From positions 202,471,148-202,535,147 of the forward strand of contig CM071598.1 in assembly GCA_036435485.1 (NCBI GenBank): 64,000 bases of DNA, given 5' to 3'. Positions 47,501 through 60,128 of this stretch are shown piece by piece. Position numbers and translations under genes: made by a program. The stretch is from Saposhnikovia divaricata. Lineage: Eukaryota; Streptophyta; Magnoliopsida; Apiales; Apiaceae. How positions within the stretch are numbered: the stretch's first letter is position 1; each line of letters begins with the position of its first letter. A model generated the notes under the pieces. That model had not been told where the DNA came from, ran no database searches, and was given only the letters and a program-made list of their open reading frames with translations.

Positions 47501-50050
47501 GGAGGAAGGATGAGGATGACCTATGAAACCTTACAAGGAAAAAGGTAATATTCCGAACTTCAAAATGGAAGTTTGGTAAGGAATGTATGACATAGTAACA
47601 GTAATGCCAGATGAGGCATGTATGAGACCATGAGGAAGTATGGATTGAACCTATAAAGGTTGAGATTATCCTAAGATAAGGAAAGAACTAAGAAGAGAAG
47701 TATCCTAAGTAGGATGGGGAATAAACGTGATAAAGTTCCCACGAGTAGGTGGAAGCAATGACTTATGGAGAAAGACTGTTAAATATATTTTTCTTCATCA
47801 GCAGAGCTTAAGGGAGAATGCTTTCACCCAAAAATGATGGGAATGAGGTAGAAATGTTTGAATTGGAATATATCCAAGGAACAAGGATTACCAGAAATTA
47901 TTATTATCAGGAAAGGCCAATGAGGTGGCCGACAGTTTAAGTATAAAGGAATAATTATAAATGTTCATACCGAAGAAACAAAATGATATTTGGAAAGACC
48001 TTGAAGGTCATATTGGAGTGGAGGAAGTTACATTCCTTTTGATGATTGTGCAAGAATCGAAGGTAATAATAGTTTAAGTAAAGATTCGATTCCTGATGGA
48101 GTCTTAAGCATATTACGTACCTTAGAAGGTCCCGTTTTGAGGCAAACCAGGACCATGGTACAAAATTGATGAAGTAAACCGTTAAGTTTCCAGTCTTTTA
48201 TGGAAGATGCATAAGTGATAGTTTCATCAACCGGACCTAGCTGCGATACTTGAAACTCTTCTGCAATTCTATCTACTTCATGTTATATCTACATCAAGTT
48301 CAGGAAGTGTTTCGTATGGATAAGGAATAGTGATCACTTTGTCTCCCTAAGGGATTTGAAACCCGTAGGGTTAGCTATTAATGCACTACGTAAACAACAA
48401 GCGATGGTGATTCTTCTAAGAAAGTAGATGACAATGTAAAGATAAAGACAGTGCTGCCATTGATTAACTAAATGGCATGTTGATGAATGACAAACAAGTT
48501 TATGTTAGTGTACTTCTGCGCAAACAAGATAGAGAATATGAGGTTGATGATTCATGATGTTAAAGATATTCCCATGGAAAGAATTAATGAGATTTGGAGG
48601 GAAGGGCGGTTGAGCCCGAGACTTATTGGGCCACCTGAGAGTTTAAAATGTTCGGACGGTGGTATTCGAGCCAGCCTTACCCCCAAAATTATAGCACGGT
48701 CATAACGGGTTTTCATGTGGCCAGGCTACGCCAGTAAAATGCAAATGTTCAACAGATGATAGGAGTACAAGAATGTAGATATACGACCTGGTCCGACTTA
48801 CGAAAGACAACCTGTGGAAAACCATGGATAGAAAAGAACAAGTAATGAGAAACAAGGTTGGCAGAAGTAGATTATATGAATCTAAGTTAAAGGAATCGGG
48901 CCAGATTCATTTCGGAAAGTTTAAATTGAAATAACGTGATGATTATAGAGTAAATGAGACGGAATACCGATAAGGAGGTACCAAGTGCAAAAAGGTGTCT
49001 CAGTAAAGAGGTGAAGGTGAAAGTAAATAACAGAAGTAAATAAGAATCAGATAATAAGAAGGATGTGATTGATAAAGAAAAGGCTGGGGAAGCAACTATG
49101 GAATGAGAAGCAAGGAGTGTTATGAATGGGTTTTCTAATGAATTCTCAGGATGACAACCTGATAGTGTCAATACTATAGTTATGAAAAAGATAGTAACAT
49201 GATATGGGATGTCAGTAATAATGATGCCAAGTGAGAAACCTAAGATTTAACCTGAAAGGTTGAAGGATTTCCCGAATGTGAGTATCGCTAAGATTGAACA
49301 AGAGTATTTGTCCATAGAATAATGGACAAAGCAGCAAGATATGTTGACACGTGAGATTGCGATCAAATAGTATTGGATATAATTATGATTAATTTCTTCT
49401 TTGATAAACCTCTATAGTTCAGAGGTAAATTCTGAGTATGATATTCTACAATCATGGAAGCTTTCTATAATCCTTTAGAACTCTTTTCTCTTCTTCTCTC
49501 TTATTCATCTTCTTTATGAATTGAGAAGAACAACCCTTTTTGGAGGGGAGGTACTGCTACGTGACTATCTGTCTATGTGATAGAAGTCTAAGTGGAATGC
49601 TATGACTTGTTTAATTGCATGTCAAGTACTAAAGGCTGGCCCCCTTCTGTACTAACTATGCAATATAACAAATGTTCAATTGATCATAGTGATCTCTCAA
49701 CAAATCTTTCCACTTCTCTATATTGATCTAGATTGCGAAGATTAAAGCGATCAGGAAATGCACAGTACGAGCGAGGTTACCTCCGAATCGTAGGGTGATA
49801 GTGATACCAATGTTACTGCAGGTATCAATAAGGATAAGACTGAGTAAAAGTATAACCCGGATAGTGAGTTGTACGAAAAGTAGCAACGTTGATGGAAAAA
49901 GGATAAAGTATGAATTGTAGCACTAGAAGATGTGCTGAGGAAGGGTAGAACGAATAAGAATTGACCGGGAAGCTAAAGAGTGAACGACAGGCAAACGACT
50001 CTTTGCTTCCTACCTGATTCCGGGACGGAATCCTTTTAAGGAGGGGAGAC
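44593..50050 (+). pseudogene. Internal region of the nested element with decayed gag-pol
   Basis: Stops occur in every frame, yet pol motifs survive. 45719-45841 reads as an RNase H start (IFLELKGEI then SNDASHKGLGR). 47434-47530 reads as the RT catalytic region (VLINDILIY, one Asp of the usual pair replaced by Asn). 47913-47954 reads KANEVADSLSIK, the usual RNase H end. 48569-48645 reads as the integrase C-terminus (REGRLSPRLIGPPESL). 48772-48860 resembles the Tekay-type tail (PTYERQPVEN). The RNase H start lies before the RT box, the reverse of the normal order, so the region is rearranged as well as mutated. The gag part could not be recognised. Confidence 0.75.
44597..44608 (+). other. 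Primer binding site of the nested element
   Basis: TGGTATCAGAGC complements the 3' end of plant initiator-Met tRNA. It lies four bases after the 5' LTR. Confidence 0.92.
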
Positions 50051-53000
50051 TGTAAGAACCCCAAATTTTGGATATAATTAAAACTTTTATTAAGTAATGA
50101 TAAAATGAGGAACAATGATTCCAACAACAAGGTCACCAGCTCTAATGAATGGTGGTTTCAAAGAACAATGATTGTAATGAATGGATATTGCTTTGGACAA
50201 TGATCCTGATGCATTGGTATATTGTCAGAATAGAGTAATTCGATGGTTGAGGACCTAGATAAGAATAATCTACCATCCAGGAAGGAGCTAATGGATCCTT
50301 GAAGAGAAATGAATACGTGCATAGTATTTCCCATACGTGCATAGTATTTTCCATACGTGCATAGTATTTCCCGTACGTGCATAGTATTTCCCGTACGTGC
50401 ATAATGTTTCCTGTACGTGCATAGTAATTTGGTGGATGAATAGTGACTTTGTAAGTTGGAAAACTTTTCACGCCACCCTATGTACGGGACGTGTTATGGA
50501 TGTTTCGAAGTCATATTAGTAATACGCGGAGGAAATAAGTGAATGCAGAGACGATCGGAATTCAGAAATTCCAAATTCTTTTTCGGTACAATATTTGACC
50601 GAACCGTAAAGAGCCTATCAATACGATCAAGACAAGAGTATTATAATGTTAAGGATTCAAGGATTTTATTTATTAAGTATGATTTGAGGATTTAGAATGA
50701 AAACCTTTGAGTTAGAATAACAAGTGTTCTAGAAATCGCTAGAACTTTATAACAAGATTAAGCGATCAAGCAAACGCGAAAGAAATTACGGATTAAATAC
50801 GTAACGAGATAAAAAAAACCCTACTTGATCAGCTGGGGTTATATATAAGAATATTTGGTGGAAATGAAATGAAGAAAAGAAATGAGAAAGGAAGTAATGA
50901 GGTGGATGGACAAGAAGAAAACAACAAGGCTTCACATCATCAATTTTTCTAACACACCATAAACCTTTGACACTTGTATTAAGAGGAGTATTAGCAGCTA
51001 TACCCACTTATACATATCACAAATATCATTTGACAACTAGCCAAGCAAACACCACCTCTCCCCCATTTTTCCAGCAGTTGCATTTTCCAGGGCAGGGGTC
51101 TTTGCCATTTTTTTTCACCTAGATCTACTCATCTAAAAATCATGAAAAAATTCATGGAGCTTCTACACATCAAGGTGAAGTTGGGGATTTAATTTCATAA
51201 TTTTTGAAGATCGTTTGGATGGGTAAATAAATTCGAGAAGTTCACTGTTTTTCCCCCAAAACCAAGGCACTTCGAATTTTGGAGTTTTAAGATTTCAAAA
51301 TCCACCTTCCAACCATTGTTTGATCTCCAAATTTTTATGGTGAGTCCTATATTTCATAAAAATGATCTCCTAGAAATCTTAGCTTCAAACTCCATGTTTT
51401 CCATTTTCAAATAAATCCTCAAAGATGAGGGTGAATAGTGTTTTCAAGAAACTAACTTTGATTTCTTGGTTTCTTTGGATGATTTAAGCTTTGTTAAAGC
51501 CATACAAGGACTATATAAGGGTTATTATAGCTTGTACACTCTCCAAGGAAGGTATAATTTTTAAGAACCCAAGATCTTACTTTGAGTTTTATATATGTTC
51601 TTGATGGTTTTAGATTAGTTAAGATTATGGTGTTGTTATATGCATAAAAGCATGATTATGTAGTTAGTTGTGATGATTTAAGAGTTTTGATGATTATGAT
51701 GGTTAATTGAAACCTTCTTGGACTGGTTAAGATGAAAACCATGTATAGTATGCCCGGTGTGGCTTGGATTGATTGTTATGAATTTTAGAACGTTCGATTT
51801 ATAGCCGTCGTAATGCCGAATTTTCGTTAGACTATTTAACACCGAGCATCACAGTAGCTATAACTCACTGTACAGCTTCATTTTCTGCCATGATAGGATA
51901 GATTATGTTTCAAGCTTCGTTTTGATATAAAGATCACATGAAACGGACTTACGGTTTAGGATTTATGACCAAATTACTAAAAGTAGTTCGAATCCGTAAA
52001 CGAAAGTTCGTAACTGTAATTGAACCCTCGTAAACTATGTAACGTCATGGCGAATCTTGGTAAATAAATACTAGAGGTAAAAAGGAAGGCGTGAAAGAAA
52101 ACCATATGTCAAAAAGATCATTTTTCGATTTATTAAAAATGTTCGAGTCGAGGTTAAACGCGAACGAACCCCTAAAAGACGACTCTTTTATAACTTCGGT
52201 AAAACACTTAGAAAACGGGCGATAAAACTCGGAGTATAATATTGGTTCGTAACGATCAACCTTAGAACTCATATGACTTAAGTATGTCCCAAGTATAAAT
52301 GCAATGACATGTCGTATTAACGAACGAATGTCGGGTCGGATCAGTGATAAAAGTAATCCACAAAAAGGGGTATAACGAGATAACTCGAGAACGTGTTTCG
52401 AATTAAGTATAACTTAACTTTTAATATGTTAAGTGATTAATCCCGAATGCCTTGGCTATTTATAGATCACCAAGCTGAACCGGGACCCGCTACCACTACC
52501 CCTTACGTACTCGACTACCAGGCAAGTTCCAATTCCCTTCTTTTAGGCTGTTGTTGTGATTGAATAAATATATATATATGCTGATATACATATGCCATTG
52601 CATGCATGCCTACTTTCAAGTTGAAGTGATATACTTGTTCCCTGAATGTTATTGTTGGCTTATAAGCTAGATAGTTATATATCAGTTATAAGCCGATTAT
52701 TGTAAGACCCTCATAGAAGGGCGTATACATCTTATTAATGAAAAATAGACCGGGAGTCAATATTCCTTGATATATCGAGATTACCTCGGAGGAAAATATT
52801 TAAGTAAATATTTTCTATTATTTGGGCGACGAATATTATTTGAATATTCGTTCGAGACTAATTATTTTAACGATCCTTACTTCAAATAATTATTTGAACG
52901 TAATCATTCGACGAATAATATTCGTCAATATTCATTCGGAGTCGAATTGATTATCGATTATTATTTCGAATACTCTTCTAAAGATGAGACTACTAAATGA

Positions 53001-54863
53001 ATATTATGTGGACATTCATTTAGAATATTATTTCATTAAATAAATATTACTTTTGAAAATTCATTTAAGGTATTAAGTACTTGATGAATATTATCTTCAA
53101 TATTCATCTGAAGCTTGATTTACTTATCGAATATTATATCTAATATTCCTTTAAAGCTTGGATTACTAAATGAATATTACTTGATATTCATTTAGGATAT
53201 TATTTATTAAATGAATATTACTTTATTGATATTCATTTAAATTCCTAATTAATTATGAATATTATTTTGAATATTCATCCAGGGTTCTATTTAATCATCG
53301 AATATTATTTTAAATATTTTAAATATTCCTTTCAGGTCTTATTGATTAATGAATATTATTTGGAATATTCATTTGAATATTTAATTATGCAATAAATATT
53401 CTCTCGATATTTCTTCAAGAATTATTTGAAAAATACTCTGATTAAAGATATTCTTTCATATTCCTGAATATTCTTTAAATATTTTTAATTCAATAAATAT
53501 TCTCTGAATATTTATTCCATACTTAGAATAACCTCAATAAGGTTTATCTTCTTCGATTATTACGAAAAATATTTCGGAGTCATATTATTATTAATCCTAT
53601 ATCAAGGAAGGTTCTCAGACATCATTCTTCTTTGAGTCTACCTCCTTAATAATAAGGGAACCTTACTTGGAAAAATGTTATTTATCTTGTCGACTTCCCG
53701 GTCATAAAGTATTCCCTTCACTCGCAACTCGGGTGCTGTTGACTTATTAAGTCGTTGCTTACCTTCTCATCTTTCGAGGGGTAAGATCACTGGAACAAGT
53801 TGATATCCGTTACCAAGTAATAGCTTGGGAGTTATTGGTAAATTTTCCTTTCCAACTAGATACGACTACTTTGTGGAGTCTTATCAACAAGTATTATACT
53901 TGGGGAAAGGGGGACGAACGTTACATTCAGAATCATGAATTCTATTTGAACTAGGAGTCGTGTAAGAGGCCGAGTAGCGCCGGTCCATCCCCTTTGGCCC
54001 AACCGTTGGCCGGGGAGAGCTAGTAAGGCGGTACACAAGTAAAGCCGTCAGTTCTTCCTTCTACCGGTAGTAAATCTAAATTGAGCTGTACGATCTCGAC
54101 TGATCATCAAGATTGGAACAGCGGGCGCGGTGAATACTCCATCATTGGTTCATCATCCAAATTTATTTATTTCCTGCAACATGATTACTGTTGGCAGAGT
54201 TGGAAAAGGGTCATAACTGGAATTGCAACCTTTTCTTGCAAGTTCCTCTTCTTAATAACAATAAGAATATCTCGCTTACTTTGATGTAGCAGATATTTCT
54301 ACAAACAAATACTTTAAGTTACCTTGTAACTTCATCGTTCATATTATACTGGCATCATTTCCGTAAAGGCATGTCATATGGTTTGAAAGATACTTTTGAA
54401 CTGTTATACATTATCGTTCAGTCATATATTATTGTTGGTGGGCTATTGCTCACCCTTGCTTTATTATTATATCACAACAACAGCTAGACCAGATGACTCG
54501 CACAAGGCGCACTCGACGCGGGCGAGGACGATGAGACTACCAGAGCTGAAGAAGAAGCTATTGGTAGGGTATATTTATTCTTTCAGTACCAAGAATATGG
54601 TCTAGTATGCCTTATGTAAATGGATGGCAAAGAGTATGTATTTATATTGAAATTCTTTTGGATTGTAAGAACTCATAATGTGATTAATAAAAATTTGAGT
54701 GTTACTCTGATTTCATCTCTGGGACTATAACGGGTGTGTTTTATATTATTGTGTTGGGTTATAGAGACGTAATTTATTTTATGTTAAGGAAAGTTCAAGT
54801 GTTGTGGACAGAATTGGAAACCGTAACCACCGGATCCCGGACCCCGGATCTGGGGGTGTTACA
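50051..54863 (+). repeat. 3' LTR of the nested element
   Basis: A 4813-bp copy of the 5' LTR. Visible differences include G to A in the 20-bp array near 50350, A to T near 51670 and a lost C near 52505. The 20-bp array lies at 50314-50433 and the AATATT array at about 52813-53530. Confidence 0.93.
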
Positions 54864-54868
54864 CTTAT

Positions 54869-55217
54869 TAAAGAAGAGAACAAGGTTCAGAGGCCCATCT
54901 ACTATGTAAGCAAGGTGCTCCACGGAGCCGGGTTAAATTACTCATCCATCGAGAAATTTGCTTTGGTATTGATTACAGCTTCAAGGAAACTACGACCGTA
55001 CTTTCAGTCACATAAAATCGAAGTCCTGACGGACCAACAATTGAGGAACATATTGCACAGCCCGAAAGCAAGTGGAAGATTGATTAAGTGGGCAATAGAA
55101 CTTGGAGAGTTTGACATCACGTATAAGCCTCGAACGGACATCAAGGCTCAGGCATTCGCTGACTTCGTGGTTGAATGTACCATTGCAACCAAGAAGTCGG
55201 GGGGCAGGAGACGGTAA
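54869..55217 (+). pseudogene. Remainder of the RNase H domain of the Tat-lineage element
   Basis: The frame continues the codons interrupted at 39777: IYYVSKVLHGAGLNYSSIEK, then the RNase H core with LTDQQLRNI and a tail FADFVVECT. The domain degrades the RNA strand of the RNA-DNA hybrid during reverse transcription. The frame stops at TAA just after the KKSGGRRR tail, where a linker to the second RNase H would normally continue. Confidence 0.85.
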
Positions 55218-55218
55218 C

Positions 55219-55660
55219 CACCCCTGAAAGTGGAGATAAAGATAAAGAACTTGTACCTGAATCAGAAGGAATATTGGGTGCTCTATTTTGATGGAGCATC
55301 AAAAACAAAATCTAGTGGTGCAGGTTTAGTAGCCCCGATGGGTTCATAGTTGAATACGCTTTGAAGTTGGACTTTCCTACTACCAACAATGAAGCTGAAT
55401 ATGAAGCATTGATAGCTGGCTTAGGCTTGGCAAGAATCATGAGGGTCAAAAAACTCAAGGTCTGTGGAGACTCAAGGTTTGTAGTATCACAAGTGAATGG
55501 CGAGTTTGAGGCCAAGGATGAAACCATGGCAAAATATCTAAGGATCGTGAAGGGTGTTATGACCCAATTTGAGGAATGCTATGTGGAGCACATCCCAAGA
55601 GAGGAAAACGTTAAGGCTGATGCCTTGTCCAAATTCGCTTCCTCTGAAATAGAGAATTAT
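55219..55660 (+). pseudogene. Archaeal-type second RNase H (aRH) of the Tat-lineage element, frameshifted
   Basis: VLYFDGASKTKSSGAG carries the first catalytic Asp (near 55280). A seven-base deletion near 55331, relative to the displaced copy at 37983, shifts the frame. It resumes as LDFPTTNNEAEYEALIAGL (catalytic Glu), GDSRFVVSQVNGE (Asp) and ENVKADALSKFAS. A second RNase H of this type beside integrase is characteristic of the Tat lineage. The break leaves this copy without a continuous domain. Confidence 0.85.
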
Positions 55661-56945
55661 GCAGGGAGTGTTTACTTCCAGGTCTTGAAGGCCCCGTCCA
55701 TCAACTCTAAGTTGATAGCACCAATTAATCTAGGAAGCTGTTGGATGGATCCCATTAAAGCTCACCTTGAAACTGGATGGCTTCCTGACGATGCCTTGGA
55801 GGCACGAAAGTTGTCAGTAAGAGCATTGAGATACGCCCAGATCGAAGGCATTCTTTACAAGAGAGCGTTTGTCATCCCATACCTGAAGTGTTTAAGGCCC
55901 CATGAGGCAAGAGAAACGCTGGAAGAAGTTCATGGAGGGATCTGTGGACAACACTTGGGGGGCAGAGCCCAGGCTCACAAGATCACTCGTCTAGGATTCT
56001 ATTGGCCAGAGATGTTGGCTGATGCAAAAAATTATGTTAAGAGGTGTGAGAGGTGCCAAAAGCACGCTCCGATTGTAAGGCAACCGCCTGAGATGTTGAC
56101 CTCGATCAGCTCCCCTATTCCGTTTGCAATGTGGGGAATGGATATACTTGTTCCCTTTCCCGTAGCATATGCACAAAGAAAGTTTTTTATAGTAGCCATC
56201 GACTACTTCACTAGGTGAATTGGGCCTAAACCCCTAGCCAAGATAGCCACCAAGCAAGTTGCCCAGTTCTTTTGGGAGAACGTGATCTGTAGATATGGAA
56301 TCTCGCGAATCCTTGTGACGGATAATGGGACGCAATTCAACAATGAAGAATTCAAGAAGTACTGTGAGGAAAATTCTATTGATCTTTGTTTTACTTCAGT
56401 AGCACACCCGCAAGCTAATGGACAGGCAGAGATAGCCAATCGGATAATCCTTGATGGACTGGAGAAAAGGGTCGAACGCTCAAGAAACACTTGGGTGGAT
56501 GAGTTACTGCTTATACTTTGGGCATATCACACCACTTGCAAAGTGACAACTGGAGCGACCCCGTTTTTTGTTGGCTTATAGAGCCGAGGCAGTTGTGCCC
56601 CTAGAAATCATGCATGCATCACCTCGAGTTGAGGCATATGAGCAAGAGACTAATGAAGAAGGTAGGAGGCTTGCCCTAGACCTAATTGATGAGGTTAGGG
56701 ATGAAGAAAATGCCCGGAATGGAGAGCATCAGAAGAGAGCATCCTTCCACTACAACCTAAGGGTTAAGAAGAGGTTCTTTCGGCAAGGCGAATTGGTTCT
56801 AAGGAAGATAGAAGCTTCTGGAGTTGGTCAGAAGGGAAAGCTAGCCCCTAATTGGGAAGGGCCGTATCGAGTCAAGAAGACGCTAGGACGAAGATCCTAC
56901 AAGTTGGAGACCTTGGATAGGAACGAGGCCATACATCGTTTATAG
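55661..56945 (+). pseudogene. Integrase of the Tat-lineage element, interrupted
   Basis: The N-terminal HHCC zinc site is intact (VHGG, GQHLGG, then RCERCQKH). The core has catalytic Asp in GMDIL (56141-56143), Asp in TDNGTQF (56321-56323) and Glu in NGQAEIA (56429-56431). The last two are separated by 35 residues, the D,D35E spacing. The frame is broken by TGA 56216-56218, probably a former Trp codon, and by a frameshift near 56570. The C-terminal part (RQGELVLRKIEASG, NWEGPYRVKK) then runs to TAG 56943-56945. Integrase would insert the cDNA into the host chromosome. Confidence 0.88.
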
Positions 56946-57149
56946 ATGAAAAAAGGTCAGAAATTATCCGCGTTATACAGAAAGAATCGTTATAATTCAT
57001 ACAAGCCGGAGAAGAAACAACTGATATATTTGCTAAAGTCACGAAAAAGACGACCTTCGAAAGGATGATTGCGCTTAAGAAGTAAGTAACGAGTTTAGCC
57101 TTAAGCACAAGATTAGCAGTGCTAATCATGAATTAAGGTGAAATACCGA

Positions 57150-57880
57150 TAGAAGTCACGGGTGACCAAAATACTAAATTAGAGATTGAGATCGAGCTTC
57201 TGGATCCCTAGGATCGAGATCCAGCTTCTGGATCCTTGAAAGTCACGGGTGACCAAAATACTAAATCAAAGATCAAGATCGAGCTTCTGGATCCCTAGGA
57301 TCGAGATCCAGCTTCTGGATCCTTGGCCGACCACCTCCTGGCCGACCACGAAGGATTCGTGCTGTTTGGCCGACCACCTCTCGGCCGACCACGAAGGAAT
57401 CAGGCCAAAATCAGGATCCTTGAAAGTCAAGGGTGACCAAAATACTAAATTAGAGATCAAGATCGAGCTTCTGGATCCCTAGGATCGAGATCCAGCTTCT
57501 GGATCCTTGAAAGTCACGGGTGACCAAAATACTAAATTAAAGATCAAGATCGAGCTTCTGGATCCCTAGGATCGAGATCCAGCTTCTGGATCCTTGGCCG
57601 ACCACCTCCCGGCCGACCACGAAGGATTCGTGCCATTTGGCCGACCACCTCTTGGCCGACCACGAAGGAATCAGGCCAAAATCAGGATCCTTGAAAGTCA
57701 CGGGTGACCAAAATACTAAATTAGAGATCAAGATCGAGCTTCTGGATCCCTAGGATCGAGATCCAGCTTCTGGATCCTTGAAAGTCACGGGTGACCAAAA
57801 TACTAAATTAGAGATCAAGATCGAGCTTCTGGATCCCTAGGATCGAGATCCAGCTTCTGGATCCTTGGCCGACCACGAAG
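57150..57880 (+). repeat. Composite tandem repeat: about 86-bp unit in a 270-bp higher-order pattern
   Basis: The unit starting AAAGTCACGGGTGACCAAAA and containing ATCGAGCTTCTGGATCCCTA occurs near 57150, 57239, 57422, 57508, 57693 and 57779. Alternate units carry an insertion rich in GGCCGACCACCTC and CGACCACGAAGGA, giving a 269-271-bp super-unit. 57880-58090 continues with GGCCGACCAC variants. Confidence 0.85.
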
Positions 57881-58407
57881 AATTCGGGCCATTTGGCCAA
57901 CCACCTCCCGGCCGACCACGAAGAATTCGGGCCGTTTGGCCGACCAACTCCCGGCCGACCACGAAGAAATCGGGTCGTTCGGCCGACCACCTTCTAGCCG
58001 ACCATGGTGTGGCCGACCATGGTGGCTTGGAACCCTCTGGCCGATCACCTTGTGGCCGATCACGAGCTACTCCGTGGTCCGGCCGATCGTGGGGTAGTTC
58101 GTGGTCCTGAATCTCGATTTTTTCAGCAAACCTCGGATAGTTTCTGATCCTGAATCTCGACTTTTTCAGCGAATCTTGGATGATTCTCCTTGAGATCATG
58201 GATGATTTCAGATCAAGACCAAAATTTTTGATCCTTAAGATAACAAAGTCACGAATGACCAAAATAGTGATTTGAGATCAAGATCAAGTTTCTTGATCCT
58301 TGAGATCAAGATCAAGTTTCTTGATCCTTAAGATTACGGATGACTTGAGATCAAGATCAAGTTTCTCGATCCTCAAGACCACAGATGATTTTCAGGTCCG
58401 GGTTTAC

Positions 58408-59325
58408 TAGCCGACCACCATTGGCCGACCAAGCTCCAAGGAGGGCGTCAGCCGATCAAGACTGATTTTCAGTCCTACACGGACTGTTGACGCTGTTCAG
58501 GCCATATCTTGAGCTCCGGGTATCAGATTTGGACGATCTTACAGTCCACGCGAAGATATCTGAGTTTTCTATAGTCTTGGAGACCACTAGCCGACCACCT
58601 CTTGGCCGACCAAGCTCCAAGGAGGGCGTCAGCCGACCAAGACTGATTTTCAGTCCTACACGGACTGTTGACGCTGTTCGGGCCATATCTTGAGCTCCGG
58701 GTATCAGATTTGGACGATCTTACAGTCCACGCGAAGATATCTGAGTTTTCTATAGTCTTGGAGACCACTAGCCGACCACCTCTTGGCCGACCAAGCTCCA
58801 AGGAGGGCGTCAGCCGACCAAGACTGATTTTCAGTCCTACACGGACTGTTGACGCTGTTCGGGCCATATCTTGAGCTCCGGGTATCAGATTTGGACGATC
58901 TTACAGTCCACGCGAAGATATCTGAGTTTTCTATAGTCTTGGAGACCACTAGCCGACCACCTCTTGGCCGACCAAGCTCCAAGGAGGGCGTCAGCCGACC
59001 AACACTGATTTTCAGTCCTACACGGACTGTTGACGCTGTTCGGGCCATATCTTGAGCTCCGGGTATCAGATTTGGACGATCTTACAGTCCACGCGAAGAT
59101 CTCTGAGTTTTCTATAGTCTTGGAGACCACTAGCCGACCACCTCTTGGCCGACCAAGCTCCAAGGAGGGCGTCAGCCGACCAAGACTGATTTTCAGTCCT
59201 ACACGGACTGTTGTCGCTGTTTGGGCCATATCTTGAGCTCCGGATGTCAGATTTGGACGATCTTACTGTCCACGCGAAGCTAATTGAATTTTCTATAGTC
59301 TTGGACCATCCTTTGCCGACCACCT
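58408..59325 (+). repeat. 181-bp tandem array, about five copies
   Basis: Units start near 58408, 58588, 58769, 58950 and 59131 with TAGCCGACCACCTCTTGGCC, and a partial one begins near 59312. Successive central units differ at only one or a few bases. Repeated 68- and 114-codon frames are artefacts of the array. The unit is close to nucleosomal size. Confidence 0.92.
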
Positions 59326-59514
59326 CATATTTTGAAGGCCTTAGCCAACTTGAAGTGGATGCTGATGGTCCGTCAACCTTGAAAAATCACTTTGATATTC
59401 AGAACACCCCTGACTCGCTTCATACCTCACTAAAGTGGTTCAGAACATTGAAACACGTTAGTGATGATTCAAACATGACAATGATGATTCAACGTTTTCA
59501 GAAAACGTCAGCCG

Positions 59515-59965
59515 ATCACCATTTAGCGCCTTTAGTGCCGATAACACCGTTGGTGGCGATAGCACCGTTAGTGCTGTAAGCACCGTTAGTGCTGTAAGCA
59601 CCGTTAGTGCCGATAGCACCATTAGTGCCGATAGCACCGTTAGTTCCGATAACACCGATAATGTCGTTAGCACCGTTTAGTGCCGATTAGCACCGATTAG
59701 TGTTGTTTAAGCAACGTTTAGTGCATATTAGCACCGATTAGTGTCGTTTAAGCACCGTTTAGTGCCGATTAGCACCGAGTAGTGTCGTTTAGCACCGTTA
59801 GTGCCATTTTATCCTTTTAACATTGTTTAACACTGTTTAAACATTATTTAAGGCTGTTTAGCGCTGTCTAGTGCCGTTTAGCGCCGTTTAGTGCCGTTTT
59901 ATGCCGTTTAACGTCGTTTAAACATTGTTTAAGCATCGTTAAGGCTGATTAGTGCCGATTAGCAT
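59515..59965 (+). repeat. Short degenerate tandem repeat (AGCACCGTTAGTGCCGAT type)
   Basis: About 18-22-bp units combining AGCACCGTTAGTG and GCCGTTTAG run for some 450 bp with growing divergence toward the 3' side. Confidence 0.8.
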
Positions 59966-60128
59966 CGAATTAACATTGTCGTGAACGCGTCGGTCACTCC
60001 ACGCTTTACATAAAGACAATACTCGTGAAACACTAGTGTACAAAGATGAACCCTGACCCAAGTCTCGAAAAAGGCCGTTAAAACTTCAAGGAAAACCTGA
60101 TCAGTTTTCCTAGAAGTTGGGGGGCAAA

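Larger units (their letters stand above)
39778..54863 (+). mobile_element. Nested Tekay/Del-like Ty3/gypsy element with 4.8-kb LTRs (15.1 kb)
   Basis: LTRs at 39778-44592 (4815 bp) and 50051-54863 (4813 bp) start TGTAAGAACCCC and end GGGGGTGTTACA. Perfect CTTAT target duplications flank it (39773-39777, 54864-54868). The primer site TGGTATCAGAGC (44597-44608) follows a 4-base spacer, and the purine tract AAGGAGGGGAGA lies just before 50051. By eye I found about nine substitutions and two single-base indels between the LTRs, so the insertion is young. The 5.46-kb interior has no long frame, only decayed pol fragments whose C-terminal part resembles Tekay/Del chromoviruses. It sits in the RNase H codons of the Tat-lineage element, so it is the younger insertion. 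Confidence 0.92.
56946..60128 (+). repeat. 3' untranslated region of the Tat-lineage element, rich in tandem repeats
   Basis: About 3.2 kb between pol and the 3' LTR carries several tandem families in succession (listed separately) and no protein-like frame. 58100-58400 has doubled CTGAATCTCGA-TTTTTCAGC and tripled GAGATCAAGATCAAGTTTCT phrases. A purine tract (GTTGGGGGGCAAA, 60116-60128) abuts the LTR. Tat elements are known for hypervariable 3' regions that can seed satellite DNA. Confidence 0.85.

Noticed and set aside
58456..59323. Repeated 68- and 114-codon frames on both strands
   Set aside because: They are by-products of the 181-bp tandem array; 181 is not a multiple of three, so no continuous repeat protein is encoded.
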